A stretch of 64,000 bases of DNA, taken from positions 1,026,501-1,090,500 of the forward strand of contig JAKOGI010000080.1 of NCBI GenBank assembly GCA_029747015.1, given 5' to 3'. The DNA is from Carnegiea gigantea. Its lineage: Eukaryota; Streptophyta; Magnoliopsida; Caryophyllales; Cactaceae. Positions 30,249 to 41,973 of the stretch are shown in pieces. The notes beneath the pieces were generated by a model, which saw only the letters and a program-made list of their open reading frames with translations, was not told the DNA's origin and did not search any database. The first letter of the stretch is position 1. Each line of letters starts with the position of its first letter. The position numbers and the translations under genes are program-made.

Positions 30249-30863
30249 TGTTAGGAATAATATTAGAGCAACAATAATAGCGGAAGCGATAGGATGAGTT
30301 AGAGATTCAGAATTCAAGTGAATAACAGAAAACAGAAATAAGAAGACAAGAGATTTAACGTGGAAAACCCAATGCGGGAAAAACCACGGACGGCGACAGC
30401 ACCAGAACAATTCACTATGAGCAGGAAGAATACAACACGATCACAATCACCACAGTGATTTGATCTAAGAGCAGAATTACAACCTCTCTATTGTAATCTC
30501 TCACAAAGTACTTCTACCTCTCAATGTATGTATGAGTACTGGAGATATTTAGATCCTAGGCTTGACCCCCTTTATATAGGGTCTAAACAGTAGGGGTTTT
30601 CCCTTTAAAGTAGAACCCTAGCCGCCAGGAGGAATCCCCCTCGGAGACAGAAACCCTAGCCGCCATCCGAAAGAGGCGGCGAAAAGACACGTGGCACGAC
30701 CGTGCCACATGGCACGGTCACCCCGTGCCACATGGCACGGCACATACCCGTGCCGATTTTCTGCCCCCTCTCGGCTTGGTACTCCTTCGTCGTGGCACGC
30801 CCGTGTTCGCATAGCGTCGTCCCACCGTGCCGGTACTCGAATTTTGGGCCATAAAACCCAACA
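30249..30863 (-). repeat. 3' LTR of the Copia element (615 bp)
   Basis: Identical in structure to the other LTR but carries an extra 25 bp within a cluster of CGTGCC/GGCACG words near 30724-30755. It also holds a TATATAAAG promoter motif on the minus strand (about 30571-30582) and an ACGTGGC (ABRE/G-box-like) core near 30689. Confidence 0.93.
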
Positions 30864-30879
30864 ATCTCCACCTTGGACC
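30864..30879 (-). other. Polypurine tract of the Copia element
   Basis: On the minus strand, CCAAGGTGGAGAT ends directly at the LTR start TGTTGGG. This is the usual plus-strand primer position and sequence style for plant Copia elements. Confidence 0.75.
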
Positions 30880-30965
30880 AAAATTTCCAATCACTGCTTT
30901 CTGACTCCGTCATCGCACCCCGAAGGGTGATGCCCCCTCCCTAGGGGCACTGCCTCGATGGGCAC

Positions 30966-33900
30966 TTAGTGGCTGTGAATACCCACTAAGTCCAAGCAAT
31001 GCTCGAACTTAGTCAATGGTAGAGGCTTGGTTAACATGTCTGCAGGATTTTCTGACGTGTGAATCTTCTTCACTATTATTTCACCTGCAGCAACTGTGTC
31101 TCTAATGTAGTGGTATTTCACACTAATATGCTTGGTCTTCGAGTGGTAGGCATCGTTCTTAGTCAGGTGGATGGCACTCTGACTATCAGAAAACACAACA
31201 GTCGGAGTTTGTGGGACTCCGAGCTCGATCACAAGGCCCCTTAGCCAGGTAGCTTCCTTCACCCCTTCAGTAGCAGCAATGTACTCAACTTCAGTAGTAG
31301 ACAAGGCTGCAATATACTGCAATGATGCTTTCCAAGAGATAGCACTTGCACACATGATGAAGATATACCCAGATATGGACCTCCTCCTATCCAAGTCACC
31401 AGCATAATCAGCATCAACAAAGCCTACAACATCTGATGTATCAGCTTTGTTTCTATCAAACACCAACCTCTTCCCTATAGTACCCTTCACATATCGAAGG
31501 ATCCATTTCACAGCTTCCCAGTGATCCTTCCCAGGATTGTGCATATATCTACTTACCACACTTACAGCATGTGATAAGTCTGGTCTAGTGCAAATTATAG
31601 CGTACATCAAACTACCAACAGCACTAGAATAAGGTACATTGGACATTCTTCTGATGTCTTCCTCTGTTTGCAGGCAGCATCCCGCGGACAGCCTGAAGTG
31701 TGCAGCAAGTGGAGTGGAAACTGCCTTGCAGTTGTCCATGTTGTATTTACTTAGTACTTTCTCAAGGTACCGTTCTTGAGACAAGTACAGTTTACCTGCT
31801 TTCCGATCCCTGTGGATCTCCATGCCTAGTATCTTCTTTGCTGCACCCAAGTCTTTCATCTCAAACTCCTTACTGAGTTGAGATTTCAGCATGTCAATTA
31901 AGGTCTTGTCTTTAGAAGCAATCAACATATCATCGACATACAGTAGTAGATAAATAAAAGTACTATCAGAATACTGTCTAAAGTACACACAATTGTCATA
32001 TCTACTACGTGTATACCCTTTATCAGTCATAAACGTATCAAAATGTTTATACCACTGCCTTGGAGCTTGCTTGAGTCCATAGAAGGACTTTTGCAATTTA
32101 CATACTAATTGTTCCTTTCCAAGAACTGCAAACCCTTCAGGTTGTCTCATGTAAATTTCTTCTTCCAGCTCTCCATGTAGGAATGCGGTTTTCACATCAA
32201 GCTGCTCCAACTCCAAGTCAAACAATATGACAAATGCAAGAAGTACTCGAATAGCGGTATGTCTAACAACAGGGGAGAAGACCTCATTGTAGTCAATACC
32301 TTCCCTTTGGTTGCAACCACGAACAACCAACCGTGCCTTCCATCTTGCATCTTCAACTCCAGGAATTCCTTCTTTCTTCTTGTAGATCCACTTGGCAGTT
32401 AAGACTCTTTCCCATGTTCGGTTCTTTTGCAGACTTTCCATCTCTTCTTGCATAACTAGGATCCAGTTAGGTGAACTTGGGCAAGTGATTGCTTCAGTGT
32501 AATTTGAAGGTTCAGCACCTTCAGGCACTTCCTCTGCAACTGAAAGTGCGTATGCTATCAGCCCCTCATCATCGTTGTAACGGGCAGGTTTCCTGATCTC
32601 CCTTCGAGGACGATCACGAGCTATAGAATGGGCAACCTCCTCCTGAGATTGATTGGGACTGATAGTTCCAGATTCAGTAACCTGGGCCTCCCTATTGGGT
32701 TGATTAGTAGCTCCACCTTGAGCTGTTACGGTCTCCATCTCTACCTCCACATTGGCATCTTCCTGATTACCTACATTAGTAAAAGGAACAACAGTATTCT
32801 TCCTAGAAGATAACATAGCAGTCTCATTGAAAGTAACATCCCTACTTTGAATTACTTTCTTAGACTCAGGACACCACATGCGGTATCCCTTAGACTCAGA
32901 TGCATATCCAAGTAATATGCATTTGACAGCCCTGGGGGCTAATTTTCCATTATTCACATGGGCAAATACAGGATATCCAAATATTCTTAAATTAGAATAA
33001 TCAATAGGATTACCTGACCATACTTCTTCTGGGATTTTGAAGTCAATGGAGGTGTGTGGTGAACGATTTACCAGGTAGCAGGCTGTAGAAATAGCCTCTG
33101 CCCAAAAGGCCTTGCGATCCCAAAGCCCAGCATGTGAAAGCATACATCTAGCTTTCTCCAGTAGAGTCCTGTTGATTCGTTCTGCAACCCCATTTTGCTG
33201 TGGTTTACCAACCAACGTCATGTGCCTAGCTATGCCATTTTTCGTGCAGAACTCTTCAAACTCTGACTCAACAAACTCAAGACCATTGTCAGTCCTAAGT
33301 TTCTTGATCTTTCTCCCAGTCTGGTTTTCAACCAGAGCCTTGAACTTCTTGAATATAGAGAACGTCTCATTTTTCTGTCTCAAGAAGTAAATCCAAATCT
33401 TGCGTGAGAAATCGTCAACAAAAGTTAACATGTAACGCTTACCTCCACAAGAAGGAACCTTTGAAGGACCCCACAAATCAGAATGAATGTAGTCAAGGAT
33501 CCCCTGAGTACGGTGTGTTGCTTTCGAGAAACTTATCCTCTTTTGTTTCCCAAAGACGCAGTGATCACAAAAGTCGAGCTTACCCGTACTGGCGTTACCA
33601 AGACAGCCTTTCTTACCCAGAATGGTCATCCCTTTCTCACTCATATGGCCCAACCTCATATGCCATAACTTTGTATCATCTGTTGTACCAACTGCAGCTA
33701 CACCTGCAACTGTAGTTCCTTGTAGAATGTAGAGATTGCCTTGCCTCAATCCCTTCATTATCACCATGGCTCCCTTAGTTACCTTTAGGACACCATTTTC
33801 CATCGAAATCCTGCAACCATTAGTCTCAAGAGTACCCAAGGATATTAAACAACGAGTCATGTCAGGTATGTGGTGCACTTTAGACAATGTCCTAATTGTC

Positions 33901-34973
33901 CCATCATGGGTTTTTATCTGAACAGTACATATCCCTGCAACTTTGCATTTAGCATTGTTACCCATAAGTACCACCCCAGTGTCAACTGCCTCATAGGTGA
34001 CAAACCAGTCCTTATGAGGGCACATGTGAAACGTACAACCAGAATCTAAGACCCAATCAACATCCACTCCCCTTTCGAAGGTGGTAGCCAAAGAAGTAGC
34101 AAGTACCACATCACCATCAGACTCTGACTCTACTACACAATCAGCTGTAGCAGTTTTCTCCTTATCCTCCTTTTCATTCTTTTTCTTTAATTTCCAACAG
34201 TTAGCCTTGATATGACCCAATTTGTTGCAGTAGTGGCAGGTTTTGTTAGAGTGAGGATTTCTTGACTTAGAACGGTTCTTTTTCTTATTACCGTTCCCCC
34301 CTTTCTCAGTGGTTCTACCCCTGACAACTAATCCCTCAGACTGATCAGCATGGATGTCTTGGTCAAACTTTTCTTTAGACAGCAGGTTAGACTTCACATC
34401 CTCAAACGATATAGTATCCGAGTTACTATATAACATGATTTCCTTAAAGTGTTTATAGGAAGGGGGTAGAGACACAACAAACAGAATGGCCTTATCATCA
34501 TCCTCAATTTTAACATCCAAACTCTCCAAATCTACTAGAATAGAATTAAATTCATTCAAGTGTTTTTGGACAGGAGTACCTTCAGCCATACGAAAGGTGT
34601 ACAACCTTTCCTTCAAACGGATCTTGTTGGCGAGACTCTTCGTCATCTAGAGTTCCTCCAGCCGAGCCCACAGATCCACCGCAGTTGTCTTATCCAGCAC
34701 CTCTCGCAGGACATGTGGTGCCAAGCACAACTGTATGGTTGAAACCGCTTTCAACTCCAGTTCCTCCCATTCGTCATCCGTCAATGATCCACGTCTCTTC
34801 TTTACATCTTCAGCCCACTGTTCTTCTGTCATCTTCTCAGGTTTTACGTGAGGTCCCTTCAGAACCTTCCACAACCCGTGCTGAATGAGAACTGCTCTCA
34901 TCTGCACCTTCCAGAGATTAAAACTAATCTCCCCATCGAATTTCTGAATATCTACCTTCATGATAGAAGACAT
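30966..34973 (-). pseudogene. Copia gag-pol polyprotein with one in-frame stop
   Basis: A single reading frame from ATG at 34973 to a stop at 30966 is broken only by one TAG at 34649-34647, after residue 108. Downstream of the stop the frame stays open for 1226 residues. It shows a gag zinc knuckle ([14 protein letters not shown], about 137-150 of that part), the aspartic protease [10 protein letters not shown] (about 200), integrase HHCC ([12 protein letters not shown]) with DDFSRK and AERINRTLL, reverse transcriptase with [10 protein letters not shown], and RNase H ([13 protein letters not shown]). It ends with the Copia-typical [10 protein letters not shown]. The break falls in the gag region where related elements read through. 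Inactive as it stands unless the stop is suppressed. Confidence 0.92.
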
Positions 34974-34985
34974 CCTATAACCAAA

Positions 34986-34997
34986 GCTCTGATACCA
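34986..34997 (-). other. Primer binding site for initiator Met-tRNA
   Basis: TGGTATCAGAGC on the minus strand, two bases inside the 5' LTR, is the standard Met-tRNA complementary primer site of plant Copia elements. Confidence 0.9.
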
Positions 34998-34999
34998 CT

Positions 35000-35589
35000 T
35001 GTTAGGAATAATATTAGAGCAACAATAATAGCGGAAGCGATAGGATGAGTTAGAGATTCAGAATTCAAGTGAATAACAGAAAACAGAAATAAGAAGACAA
35101 GAGATTTAACGTGGAAAACCCAATGCGGGAAAAACCACGGACGGTGACAGCACCAGAACAATTCACTATGAGCAGGAAGAATACAACACGATCACAATCA
35201 CCACAGTGATTTGATTTAAGAGCAGAATTACAACCTCTCTATTGTAATCTCTCACAAAGTACTTCTACCTTTCAATGTATGTATGAGTATTGGAGATATT
35301 TAGATCCTAGGCTTGACCCCCTTTATATAGGGTCTAAATAGTAGGGGTTTTCCCTTTAAAGTAGAACCCTAGCCGCCAGGAGGAATCCCCCTCGGAGACA
35401 GAAACCCTAGCCGCCATCCGAAAGAGGCGGCGAAAAGACACGTGGCACGACCGTGCCACGTGGCACGGTCACCCCGTGCCGATTTTCTGCCCTCTCTCGG
35501 CTTGGTACTCCTTCGTCGTGGCACGCCCGTGTTCGCATAGCGTCATCCCACCGTATCGGTACTCGAATTTTGGGCCATAAAACCCAACA
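35000..35589 (-). repeat. 5' LTR of the Copia element (590 bp)
   Basis: Drives the polyprotein on the minus strand. A TATATAAAG motif lies at about 35322-35333 read on the minus strand. It lacks the 25 bp present in the partner LTR, the gap falling between CCGTGCC repeats. Confidence 0.93.
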
Positions 35590-35649
35590 ATAACTAATTA
35601 TATGCTTTCCTACAAATGATTTGGCTATTGCATCTTCATTGTATACTAA

Positions 35650-37360
35650 GACCCTATTCTTTTCGTGGTTTAATGAACCCAACCCACTCCTTCCCGCACC
35701 CACCCACTTCCCCCCCTTTTCACTATTTCCTACACTTAAACAAAAATACCACTCTCACCCACTCTTACCCACTTTCACCCACTTATATCTATAATTACTA
35801 TTTGGCATAGTTTAAAAAGTCTTATAATTGATATAATTGTACGTCCGAGTAGTCTGATACCAATTATGAAGAGTTTTATTTATTTTTCAGATGTTATTGG
35901 AATATTTGTAAGTTGTGCAATAAATTATACATGAAGTTATTTATGTTGTACGTATTAAAGAAATAGTAATATTTGTATTTTTTAAATTTTTGCGTTGATA
36001 AGCAAATGTTAGTTATTCGTGAGCGGTAGATGTTTTCAGTTTAATTTTTATATGAAACAGATGGTTGGAAATGGTTTTTCGTTGACTCCGAAATTTTTGT
36101 TATACATCACAAACACGTGGATTGTTGTTGTGATACATGTAACACATTATTTTCCGGTCATCATAAATCGCGACACAAAATGACAAAGTGCAGATGTTTT
36201 TATTCGGTGTTCACGATAGAACTAATGGATGTTATAAATGTTAATGGTTGTAAAAGTAATGGTAATTGTTTACGTTGTGAGATGAACATTTGTTGTTGGC
36301 GATAGAAATTGAAGCAATAATTTCACTAATTTCATATGAAACCGAATATTCATTAGGCAGTAATAAAGTTGTAGTCTTACGAACGAACACATATTGCAAC
36401 TTTAACCAAATTGGCATTGTACGGCCGGGGAAGTTCACACGGTTCTGGGCTGGGTAGATCGAGGGGGCTGGGCTAGGGTGTTTGCAGGCTGGCTGGGCTG
36501 TTCGGAGGTGGCTGCTGACGTGCTACTAACGGGGAACGGCCAGTGACCGGCCGGCTGGGGCTGCGCATGCCGGAGACTTTAAACGACAGAAAGGGGTGTG
36601 CGAGAGATGTGAGAAGAGTTGAGATTTTAGAGAGAGAGGAGAGCTGAGGGTGTAGAGACAGAGGAGAGCCGAGTGTACAAATACATGACACATGTCATGT
36701 TCTTATTGGATTTGTGGATTACAGTTGGATATAATAAGATTGTGTTCGAATAATATTTTTGATGATATCTGATTTCGAATTTTAAACTAATTTTATCGGT
36801 ATTGTTAACATAATTAAGAACTGAGGAATAGTAACGTCCAATTTCAGTCAGATAGTGCAAAAATATCGCAAAATGTGAATAGTTAATTTGCACACAAAAA
36901 ATGAAAATTGTCTATGTAATTTTCAGTTCAACAATCAATTAATCGTAACCCAACCAAAGCAAACCATATTTGCGCAATATACAGTACGATATTTAACTTT
37001 AAATTTCGGTGAAAATTAACAAATTCTGAAAATATACAACAAAAATTAACATCCGCAACTGATTCAACTCATTTACGAAAATTTAAATTTTTTGGGGGGT
37101 AACAACGACCATCAAGCAATATTTTGTAACTGGCTAAGCACATAAAGAAATTTTTTTCTATTCAAAATTTAATTTTAAGATCGTTACTTACTATCATAAA
37201 TAAAAAAACTACATTAAAATAAAAAAATATATAACTAAAACCAACTCTCCAACTTCATTCAACTCCTTTCAACTCCCGCCTACTCTCACCCACTCCTTCC
37301 CCCCCTTTCCCACACTCATCTATCCCACACCCATCATTTCCCACTGAAAAGAGCAGGACC
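35650..37360. mobile_element. Long Tourist-like element, copy 5 (1711 bp)
   Basis: Left end GACCCTATTCTTTTCGTGG and right end CCACTGAAAAGAGCAGGACC are inverted versions of the family terminus. Both sides carry TAA (35647-35649 and 37361-37363), a clean direct target duplication. Both subterminal arms are C-rich and G-poor on + (CCCACTC/CACCCACT on the left, CAACTCCC/CCCACTCC on the right). The middle is AT-rich except for a G-rich island at about 36420-36660. No transposase motif was seen. Confidence 0.7.
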
Positions 37361-37363
37361 TAA

Positions 37364-38266
37364 GGCGTTTGCATGGTTTTTACCAAAAAAAAAAGAGAGA
37401 GAGAGAGAGAGAAAAATGTTAGTATCTATTTCAAAATAATTTCAATTCTTTGGGCTACCTATCATATTATAACCCGGCTACTACCCTCGTCCTCGGAAAA
37501 ATATGTCCACAATCTAATCCGACTACCGCCTTACAAAAATTCCCTAAAAAACGACTTCTAAAATTATGATCCCTCGCAGGAAGGAAGCAAAACCAAGTGA
37601 TCATGCATAAATCAGTAAATCACAATTGAAAACTTGACCTTTTTTTTTCCTTCAATTAATCATAAATAACCAATTATTGATCCGTGCTTAGGAGTGCTAA
37701 TTAATGTTGATAAATGCTTATCATTTTTTATGATCGTTGAATATTAAGCAAAATAATAAAATATATTGTTACAAGAAACTTCTTTAAGTGTTCTCTTAAC
37801 GTGTTTAAAATTGAAAAATATGGTACTTTGAATAGTAAAGTATATTACAGGTTATAAATTACATAACATTATCCTTTTGTTCATAATTTTTCAAATTTAT
37901 AAAATTATGCGTCTCATACGTATTCGTGGATAAGATTAACTTGATTACAGTGTCATGTTGTACCCCTTGATATAGTTTTATGATTATTTAAGTTTAGTAA
38001 TTCATAATTAATTGTAATTATTGAAAGATGTGTGTTTCTAAAAAATAAACACATCAATTTATGTTGAGACAAAACATTCAAGAATTTACTACAACATGGC
38101 ATATATCATCCTCAAGACAAAAAAATGTAAAACTAACTATTGACGAGCATTGATTAATGTTAATTGCTGCTAAATGCTGATATTAGAGACTTATAATAAA
38201 TTGAAAAGATAAAGCTCACGTGAGGGTGTCATAGATTGGGAGGACCCCATGTACCCCACTCCACCC
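37364..38266. other. Intergenic, AT-rich, no gene seen
   Basis: Contains a (GA)n run at 37395-37412 and otherwise unstructured AT-rich DNA between two MITE-family insertions. Confidence 0.5.
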
Positions 38267-38269
38267 TAA

Positions 38270-39783
38270 GGCCCTATTATTTTCATTGGAGAATGGCAGA
38301 TGTGGATAGGGGGGAGTGAAAAAAGGGGGGAAGAAGTGAGTAAGAGTGGTATTTTTTTAAAGTATGGGAAATGGAGGGAAGGAGTGAGAGGGAGTGGGAA
38401 GAAATGGAAAGGAGTGGGAAGAAGTTGAATAAAGTAGAAGAGTTAATGTAAGTTACGTATTTTATTTTTTTAATGTAATATTTTATTTGTGATTGAAATT
38501 ACTGACGATAAAAAAAATTTTTAGACTGAAAAAATATTTTTCTGTATTGACTCAGGTATGAAATATTATTTCATGACCATTGTTACCCCAAAAAAATTGT
38601 AATTTTTGTATTTGTAAAACAAATTACGGATATTTTTTTCATATATTAACCAAATACGAACAAAAAAAAAAAAAATACACATATGTTCAGGCCTTGTTCT
38701 TTTCATTGGTAAATCAAAATTTACTAACATCAACCAATTTCAACCCACATCAAATTCACTTCATGAACTTCAATAAAAAAAATATCAATTTCAACCAACT
38801 TCATCCCACTTCAACTCACTTCATCCCCCTTCAACCAACTTCAACTCATTTTTTACTATTTTAACCAACTTCTACCCATTATACTAAAAAAAAAAATGCA
38901 ATCCACTTCAACCCATTTCAACTAACTTCAACTCACTTCAACAAAAAAATACTCACTTCAACCCCCACTTCAACAAAAATTAAATACTCATTTCAACCCA
39001 TTTCAACCTACCTCTACCAATCTCAATCAACTTCATCAATTTACCAACCCATATTTTCCAACGAAAAGAACAGGCCCTCAGTATACGGAAAACAATCATC
39101 TGCAATTTGTGTGAAGAACTTTCAATATTTTGTTACTAACGCACATGAAAAAAAGTATTTGCTCAAAATACACTTACAATACATCTGCATTTCTTATCAC
39201 GAATTACAAACAATGCCAAAAAAATTTACACATTTCTTCGTTATGCCGGAAAAAAAATCTGTAAATTTGGCCTCAAATTACAATGAACGAAAAATAAATC
39301 TGTTATATACACTGCAACAACCATCCACGCTTTGATGACATATAACAAATATTTCATAACCAATGCCCAAAAAAAAAAAAATCTCTTTCATATACAGAAT
39401 CAAACTCAAAATATCTAGCAGTCACAAAAAACTAACATTTGTTTAACAAAACAGAAAAAGATCATTATTTCTTCAATGCATATAACAAAAATTATGTCAT
39501 TTACAATTTCCAACATGACTAACAAATATTTTCATAATATCTGAAAAATAAATAAAACTTTTCATGATTATTATCACACTATTTATACACACAATTTCAT
39601 ACACCATAAAAGTTTTCTAAATATGAAAAATAATAGTTATATGTAGGATTGGGAAGGAGTTGGTGAAAGTGAGAAGGAGTTGTATTTTTTTAAAGTATGA
39701 GAAAATGTGAGAAAAGGGAAAAGGAGTGGGTGAAGGTAAAAAAGAATAGATTAGGTCCATTAAATTACAAAAAGAATAGAGTC
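38270..39783. mobile_element. Long Tourist-like element, copy 6 (1514 bp, with nested insert)
   Basis: Left end GGCCCTATTATTTTCATTGG and right end ACAAAAAGAATAGAGTC, each bordered by TAA (38267-38269 and 39784-39786). Subterminal arms on both sides are G-rich and C-poor on + (GGAGTGGGAAGAA on the left, GGAAGGAGTTGG on the right). Copy 7 is inserted inside it. AT-rich interior, no coding signal. Confidence 0.65.
38690..39077. mobile_element. Tourist-like MITE, copy 7 (388 bp), nested
   Basis: Left end GGCCTTGTTCTTTTCATTGG, right end CCAACGAAAAGAACAGGCCC, flanked on both sides by TCA (38687-38689 and 39078-39080). The core is TTCAACC/CAACTTCA units almost without G on +. It sits within copy 6 and in the opposite base-skew orientation. 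Confidence 0.82.
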
Positions 39784-39786
39784 TAA

Positions 39787-40267
39787 TTAAGGTTTGAGGG
39801 AGGTTACGATTGGCTTGCACCATCTCGATAACGATCAAAAGGTGGGGTACAAAGACTCGTAGCTGCTAGCTACTATTATTAGGTCAAGACTAGAGGGCCT
39901 TGACATTTCCATAAAGTAATTAAAAAATTGTCAAAATTCACGAAGTAATCGTTAAAATATTGCTAAAAAATACCACAAATACGGATTTACACATTTTAAT
40001 CATCAATAATGTATGTAAAAAGTATACAAAATAAAATATACTAAAAATATTTAACTTTATTTTGAAACTGTACACAATAAAAATGATAGTAGTTTGAATC
40101 AAAATTTCTATCTTGATGAAGTTTAAAAATTTTGTTGAATTGGATTGTACAAGAATGTATCCATGCCATTGCATATTATATAAAATCACCATAATCTTTG
40201 CATATTTTCTCAATCATAAAATTATGTGTATATTGATGAATTATTCTCTTTTGCAAAAAATAAAAAG

Positions 40268-40329
<62 letters not shown>

Positions 40330-41640
40330 CAAAGTTAATATGTTAAAGATGTCTCGTATCCATTATACAAAACTAATGAATTTTTTAATTCAACAATTAA
40401 TAATTAATTATAAGTGATGACAATTTGTTCGTTACGTGGGCTTTCACTTGTACTACCTGACAGTGCACAAGCTACTAAATCATTCTAGAGGGGGGTGAAT
40501 AGGGTGATGATCAAAATTGCAAATTAACGAAAATAAAGTGCGAAAAAAATAAGCGTGGACAAAACACAAGCGAATTTTTTAACAAGGTTGGGCCTCAACA
40601 GGCTTAATCCCTACTTAGAATTCCCTAACTTTAAGATTAACCCGAATTTCTATTAGCATGGATAATTATACAACTCTAGAGTACACATACTCTAAGTTCC
40701 AAGTCCCAAGTTGACACCCTCAGCAAAACTCGGTAGAGTTGACCCTTCAGCTCTATGATCTCACCTAAAAAACACTACTTTGAACAATACAAAAATCAAT
40801 AGCAAATCAAGGCTCAATGAATTTCAAGAGAGTGAGTGCTTGTATATGCCAATGAGTGCTCTTTTCTTGATTGTTTTCTGCTTCAGGTTCATCTCTTTTT
40901 TTATAACTCATAGCACCTGGAGAATTTGAGAAAGTAGTCGTTATACTTTTTAAGGAAGGTAGCCAGTTCAAGGCTTTGAATCATGATCTTCAAGCCCTTG
41001 ATATTTGCAAATTTCCCAGATCTTGCTCAACGTTCATCTTCAACGGCTAGAACCTGTTTTTGATAAGAAATTTTGGCTGGAAGCCTTCTAGAACCATGAT
41101 TAGTTGGCAGCATATCACCTTGAGATAATCCACATAATATTTTCCATAACTTTTGCTCCCTTGACTTAATCTTAATCTTATTTATGGCGACGAAAATAAG
41201 ATTGTTCATAATTTTCAGTTTTAACCATATTTGATAAAATCAAATCTAAAATATGCCTTTCATTCAAAAATTACAAAGAGGGTTTTCAGGGAGTCAACAC
41301 TACCCTTCCGGCCTTCCCCCCCCCCTTCCTTTTTCTTTTTGGGAAAAATTGCAAATAAAATGGTAAATATCTTATTATAAAACACTTTTTAAGTGTCTTA
41401 GTGGATTTAGTTGATCCAATTAGGGTGTCATTTTATACCTCTAAACATAGCAAATGAATATTAGAGTTTTATAACTCATATTTATTGAAAATTTGATAAT
41501 TTTAAAGCATTAAACACATTAATTTAGGTTAATGTAAGAAATTTAAAAGTGACTTATATAACAAAATATGCACCATTTTCCTAATTGCCATGTCCTTTTT
41601 AAACATAGAGTTGTCAACGAAGGGCCCAAAGGGAGCATGA
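39787..41640. other. Intergenic upstream of HSP70
   Basis: Contains a (TA)n block at 40270-40326 and AT-rich DNA. A stretch at 40440-41300 is less AT-rich but has no recognisable coding exon. A C-run lies at about 41317. Confidence 0.45.
40270..40326. repeat. (TA)n microsatellite
   Basis: About 28 TA units without interruption. Confidence 0.95.
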
Positions 41641-41644
41641 AAGT

Positions 41645-41692
41645 CCCGGAAAACTCCCGCCACTTTTCGAACTTCTGGAGACTCCTCTTTCA
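41645..41692 (+). promoter_or_regulatory. Imperfect heat-shock-element-like cluster
   Basis: GGAAAACTCCC and TTTTCGAACTTCTGGAGA approximate alternating GAA/TTC pentamers with mismatches. They lie about 110-160 bp before the probable TATA box of the HSP70 gene. Position is right for heat-shock factor binding but the match is weak. Confidence 0.35.
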
Positions 41693-41802
41693 TTCATTCA
41701 TTCTTCTTCCTCGTCTACTCCAACCCAGACGCGTCTCTCACCTCCCTTCTCCTACCTCTCGACCCTTCTCCATCTTCATCCAAATTCATCCCAATTCCCT
41801 CC

Positions 41803-41814
41803 TTATATATTTAT
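41803..41814 (+). promoter_or_regulatory. Probable TATA box of HSP70
   Basis: TATATATTTATA about 165 bp upstream of the ATG, in otherwise pyrimidine-rich DNA. A leader of about 130-140 nt, containing CAATCAATCAAT repeats, would follow. Confidence 0.55.
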
Positions 41815-41973
41815 ATTCACTCCACCAATCCTCCATCTCCTCAATTCAATTCAAAACACACAACCCAGGATCCAATCAATCAATCAATCAAGCTCAAGAC
41901 CAACTAAATCACACTTCCTGTGTTTTCCCCTGTTTTCATACTCTCTGCTAGACAACCAAACCCACAGCCACCC

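Larger units (their letters stand above)
30249..35589 (-). mobile_element. Ty1/Copia LTR retrotransposon, nearly complete
   Basis: Two LTRs (30249-30863 and 35000-35589) begin TGTTAGG and end CCCAACA on the + strand. They are flanked by a perfect 5-bp target duplication, ATAAC (30244-30248 and 35590-35594). Coding is on the minus strand, so the right-hand LTR is the 5' LTR. A Met-tRNA primer site and a purine tract sit at the expected inner edges. Domain order protease, integrase, reverse transcriptase, RNase H defines Copia; the sequence style suggests the Tork/Tnt1 lineage, with less certainty. The LTRs differ by 10 transitions and one 25-bp indel as counted by eye, so the insertion is recent. 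One nonsense codon interrupts the polyprotein. Confidence 0.95.

Noticed and set aside
30618..30930. Several overlapping short frames near the left LTR
   Set aside because: They lie in the LTR and the GC-rich CGTGCC cluster; not conserved as genes.
41568..41951. 127-codon frame just before HSP70
   Set aside because: Covers promoter and leader; composition is low-complexity Ser/Pro/His from CT-rich DNA.
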